Source: an uncultured Flavobacteriales bacterium (GTDB taxonomy: Bacteria > Bacteroidota > Bacteroidia > Flavobacteriales_D > Crocinitomicaceae). From it: 38,639 bases of DNA. The notes beneath the pieces were generated by a model. The model made no database searches. It was not told the origin of the DNA and saw only the letters and a list, made by a program, of their open reading frames with translations. The position numbers and the translations under genes were made by a program. Each line of letters starts with the position of its first letter. Position 1 is the first letter of the stretch. This document shows, piece by piece, positions 36,019 to 38,639 of this stretch. The DNA lies in contig CAJWRM010000023.1 in assembly GCA_913046365.1 (NCBI GenBank), positions 1-38,639 on the forward strand, given 5' to 3'.

Positions 36019-37290
36019 TTACGGAAGTAAAATTTTTAGATCCTTTAAATTTTTATTCATGAGCTCATTTTCAATGGCTAAATCGTATGCATTTTCATCG
36101 AATTCTGTGCGCAACTGCTTATCTGAACCTGCATCCAACATACTTTTTATAAAATTAATACTTTCTCCGCTCATTGCTGCAATATGAAGAGGCGTAAGAC
36201 CATCATTATTTCTAATATTGATATCGACGTTGTGCTTTAGAATTAATTCCATTAAACCCCAGTCTTCATGCTTAACTGCCTCATGTAATAAAGTATTCCC
36301 TTCCTCAGTTGTCACAAAAAAATCTGCATTTTGAGAGGCATATAGAACTATAGCAGTCGTGTTTTTCCGTTCCACAGCTATAGTAAGCGGGCTATATCCT
36401 AATTTATTCTGATCATTCATTGAAACCCCCTTCGCAACCAGGTATTGTAAAAGAAGCGTATCTTTATTGGAACGTGAAAGGCGGTGTAAAAGGTTTTCGT
36501 TGTCTTCATTCTTCACCCCTATATCAAGTCCTAGCGATTCTAAATATTTAAATAAAGAGAGCTTATTCGGCTTTCTTCGCATGCCATTTGCAGCATAAAA
36601 AAAAGCGGCATCATTATTAGCACGTGGATTTAAGCTTAAACCCAAAAGAAGTTCCATCATAAACATGTTACCTGACTTAGCAGCATATACAAACGCATTG
36701 TTGCCTTTATTATCTAAACTACTTAAGGTCAATCCTTTATCTGTAAAATAGTCTATTTGCTCCTCGTTCTCAATGAATGAAGAAAGAAGCAATAATGGAT
36801 TTGCACCATCATTATTGAACTCTTCTGTAAGCACACTACCCTGCTCGATGCACAAGTCATATATCTCAGTATTCAATTGTCCAGTAACAGCGCAAAAATT
36901 AACCAAACTGTATCCATGACTATCAATAATATCTGTTCGAGCACCTTTTTCTAATAGGTGATTCATAAGCTCAAGCTTATTCTTATATGCTGCCCAAAAA
37001 ATGTAAGTCCGTCCATCATGCGTAAGCTTATTCACCCCATTACCATCCTGAGTTAAAAGATACTTAATGATTTCATCATCCGTATTTTCAAGAATCGCCC
37101 AGCCTATTGCATCAAAATCATACCGATCAAGCTCTGAAGGATTATTTCCCGCGGAAATGTCGACTTTTACCTTTTCCAGTGATGGTTTCGCTTTCCAATA
37201 ATCTCTTGTTAAAAATATATTCTCAACTTGTGCCAAAAGAGTATTAGATAGCATTAGGATAGCAGTCAAAAAAACAAATACCTTCGTCAT
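36019..37290 (-). CDS. Exported ankyrin-repeat protein
   Basis: A 423-residue protein with a signal peptide (about 1-20, cleavage near LLA-QVE). Most of the mature chain, from ~50 to ~410, is a run of roughly ten ankyrin repeats. The clearest are HDGRTYIFWAAYKNKLELM, EGNTLLHEAVKHEDWGLMELI and NDGLTPLHIAAMSGESINF. No enzymatic motif is visible, so it is a binding scaffold in the periplasm or at the inner face of the outer membrane. It is embedded between hmuY-like and DUF2271 genes with a 4-bp overlap and a 1-bp gap, so it belongs to the same haem/iron operon. A protective role against peroxide, known for some periplasmic ankyrin proteins encoded beside catalases, is a possible analogy only. 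Confidence 0.88.
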   Translation of the reverse strand: MTKVFVFLTAILMLSNTLLAQVENIFLTRDYWKAKPSLEKVKVDISAGNNPSELDRYDFDAIGWAILENTDDEIIKYLLTQDGNGVNKLTHDGRTYIFWAAYKNKLELMNHLLEKGARTDIIDSHGYSLVNFCAVTGQLNTEIYDLCIEQGSVLTEEFNNDGANPLLLLSSFIENEEQIDYFTDKGLTLSSLDNKGNNAFVYAAKSGNMFMMELLLGLSLNPRANNDAAFFYAANGMRRKPNKLSLFKYLESLGLDIGVKNEDNENLLHRLSRSNKDTLLLQYLVAKGVSMNDQNKLGYSPLTIAVERKNTTAIVLYASQNADFFVTTEEGNTLLHEAVKHEDWGLMELILKHNVDINIRNNDGLTPLHIAAMSGESINFIKSMLDAGSDKQLRTEFDENAYDLAIENELMNKNLKDLKILLP

Positions 37291-38258
37291 AGATTTTGTA
37301 GTTCAAATTTAGGGGCGCCCTTTTCACCCAGATCATTGTAAAAGTCAATAAAACGAAGCTTAAAATAAGCTTCATTATTCGTTTTAATAACAAAATTCAT
37401 GTTTTCGACAATCGTAAATTGGCTTACATCGAAGCTGTAAGATTTCCAATCGTATCCGATCGTATTTATATCAAATGAAAAGTCAAAATCCCCAATATTT
37501 TCAAAAGCAATCTCCTCAAATGGGATGGACTCCTCCTGAGCACAGCTTGTATTTAAGCGATTCAATATTACACCCGTGACCAAATATGGTAATGTAGGGT
37601 TTTGAAAAACATGGGTGTACTGTGAAAACATGAGGTCCCAATCATTTTTATTTGGCTCAATATCAATAACTGAATTGGTATTGAAAGAATACGATTTAAA
37701 ATTAATATTTGGATCTTTTGTAATCGTAATGGTTTCATCTTCTGAACCATCTAGATTCGCAGAACGCAAATAAAAACTTTCATCCTCATTGAATTCCAGC
37801 ATGATTTTTTTGAACCCGAGAGCAACTCCTGCCTCATTGTATCCTCGGTCGATGAGATAAACATGGTTCAGGTTGCGATAGTCTCCAATCGCAGAACTAT
37901 CGAGTAAGCCAGTTTGTAAATCCCAATCCCATACTGCATCATCCGTATTACTTACTGAGCCGAAATCAACAGCTCCTAAATCAGCAGCTGCAGCAGCAAG
38001 AGAGCTATTTAAAAGCACATGCCATCCTCCCGTTTTACATTCAAATGACAAGTCCCAATCGGTTTTCGGATTTGCACTCACAACACTATTAGAAGCTAAG
38101 TCATAAAAAATTTGAAGGCCATAGGTTGTACCAAGTTCTACCTGACCGATCATTAAATCACCTTGCTCATGAACCGGAACAGGGAGCTCCTCTTTGAGAC
38201 AGCTACTCAATAACGATACAACTGAAAATAAAAAGAAAAAGTGCTTTAGCGCTTTCAT
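37287..38258 (-). CDS. HmuY-family lipoprotein (haem-binding-like)
   Basis: A 323-residue lipoprotein with lipobox LSSC (Cys20), probably surface-exposed. HmuY-type features are GTTYGLQIFYDLASNSVV, KTDWDLSFECKTGGWHVLLN, the Gly/Ala-rich SLAAAAADLGAVDFG segment and a second WDLMFSQYTHVF half. HmuY of Porphyromonas strips haem from host proteins and passes it to its TonB receptor using two histidines; I cannot confirm those ligands here, and environmental homologues may bind other ligands. The start ATG overlaps the receptor stop by 4 bp (ATGA) and the end overlaps the ankyrin start by 4 bp, which matches a receptor-haemophore operon. Confidence 0.75.
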   Translation of the reverse strand: MKALKHFFFLFSVVSLLSSCLKEELPVPVHEQGDLMIGQVELGTTYGLQIFYDLASNSVVSANPKTDWDLSFECKTGGWHVLLNSSLAAAAADLGAVDFGSVSNTDDAVWDWDLQTGLLDSSAIGDYRNLNHVYLIDRGYNEAGVALGFKKIMLEFNEDESFYLRSANLDGSEDETITITKDPNINFKSYSFNTNSVIDIEPNKNDWDLMFSQYTHVFQNPTLPYLVTGVILNRLNTSCAQEESIPFEEIAFENIGDFDFSFDINTIGYDWKSYSFDVSQFTIVENMNFVIKTNNEAYFKLRFIDFYNDLGEKGAPKFELQNL

Positions 38259-38524
38259 ATTTTAAACTTTAGGCCACAAAATACGCTTCTTCCCCAATTC
38301 ATAGAAATAGAACCGCTATTATTAGAATGAACACCGCCAGTTCCATAGGTACTAACAACATCCTGAACATTTAAAATATTTTTCACGCCAATTGTCAAGA
38401 AGATGCTATTATTAAAAAACTTCTTCGTTACGTTACAGTCCATTTGATTATATGCTTCAATAAGGGATTCATAAATCTCATCCTCACTAATAAAGAATCC
38501 ATTGCGTTTACCATGGGCAAAACT
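38255..38524 (-). CDS. TonB-dependent receptor, C-terminal fragment (frame interrupted)
   Basis: The last ~89 codons of an outer-membrane TonB-dependent receptor. From the 5' side it reads HGKRNGFF, ESLIEAYNQMDCNVTKKFF, SIFLTIGVKNILNV, GSISMNWGRSVFCGLKFKI: the final beta strands with the GVKN(I/L)(F/L)NV turn, an SxxxxWGR strand and a C-terminal hydrophobic residue, as in haem/siderophore receptors. Upstream, the same frame meets TGA at 38527-38525 and another stop before the window edge, so the rest of the barrel is not encoded in frame here. The upstream stretch does not resemble barrel strands in any frame. A 62-codon ORF starting at ATG 38443 exists but is not a real start. The stop overlaps the HmuY-like start by 4 bp. 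Confidence 0.7.
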   Translation of the reverse strand, partial: SFAHGKRNGFFISEDEIYESLIEAYNQMDCNVTKKFFNNSIFLTIGVKNILNVQDVVSTYGTGGVHSNNSGSISMNWGRSVFCGLKFKI

Positions 38525-38639
38525 TCATCGTAGAGCGCCTTGTATTCGTCCGGTACAGCATATGTTTTATTTGCACAATACGTTTTCTTGATATTTTGAG
38601 ATACATCCCCAATAATAGTATAACATCTTGTGATATCTT
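38428..38639 (-). other. Open frame running off the window edge beside the receptor fragment
   Basis: A second minus-strand frame is open from the window edge to TAA at 38428-38430 (69 codons, no stop upstream). Its first ~50 residues (ITRCYTIIGDV, KTYAVPDEYKALYDEVLP, MVNAMDSLL) look like a soluble helical protein rather than barrel strands. The remainder merely overlaps the receptor frame. It may be the 3' end of a different gene joined here by rearrangement or by an assembly error. I do not recognise the protein. Confidence 0.25.

Noticed and set aside
38255..38443. Separate 62-residue gene starting at ATG 38443
   Set aside because: Receptor-like sequence continues upstream of this ATG in the same frame, so it is an internal Met of a TonB receptor.

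Overview
The window is a compact, AT-rich stretch of a member of the Bacteroidota, most likely a Flavobacteriales bacterium. The evidence is the gene content: a T9SS sorting-domain protein, PorD, GldI, the Bacteroidota-type RpoZ, GSCFA, DUF5686, DUF6607 and a PUR/DUF3276 protein. Several intergenic regions also carry the Bacteroidota promoter -7 box TAnnTTTG, in one case with a -33 TTG at 19-bp spacing. Most of the DNA is housekeeping. No gap between genes exceeds about 215 bp, and I see no insertion sequence, phage, CRISPR array or defence island.

Layout. 1-3.85 kb: truncated mutS2 (-), an MtfA-like metallopeptidase (+), a DUF1853 protein (-), an exported single-domain rhodanese (-) and a PaaY-like hexapeptide protein (+). 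3.9-10.0 kb, plus strand: pyrG-yidC-transaldolase-DUF4268, then a T9SS cargo protein and an HD hydrolase. 25.0-10.0 kb, minus strand: an almost unbroken run of mltF, miaA, a small ABC exporter pair, a thioredoxin-like protein, nrnA, gldI, a two-domain FKBP lipoprotein, an M23/LysM peptidase, bamD, rpoZ, coaBC, porD, recN and a GSCFA protein. It joins envelope biogenesis and T9SS/gliding genes to CoA synthesis and DNA repair. 25.1-27.8 kb, plus strand: a PUR-family protein, tRNA-Val(UAC) with promoter and terminator, DUF6787, a 5-alpha-reductase-like membrane protein and an extended SDR. 27.8-32.3 kb: a DUF5686 surface protein (-), then a DEAD-box helicase and a GNAT acetyltransferase (+).

32.4-38.6 kb is the most interesting part. 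It is a tightly overlapping minus-strand operon reading TonB-dependent receptor (3' end only) > HmuY-like lipoprotein > secreted ankyrin-repeat protein > DUF2271 > a 731-residue fusion of PepSY-type membrane domain, flavodoxin and FAD/NAD(P)H reductase. A DUF6607 gene converges on it. By family knowledge and gene order I read it as a haem/iron acquisition and reduction pathway: capture at the surface, transfer through the outer membrane, then reduction at the inner membrane by electrons from NAD(P)H. The receptor frame is broken by a stop about 110 bases before the window ends, so either the gene is damaged or the sequence edge is unreliable.

Other points worth attention: an ABC ATPase with an altered signature motif and no switch histidine, a CoaBC lacking a cysteine in its CoaC active-site motif, and an inverted repeat sitting on the -33 region of a possible internal promoter.
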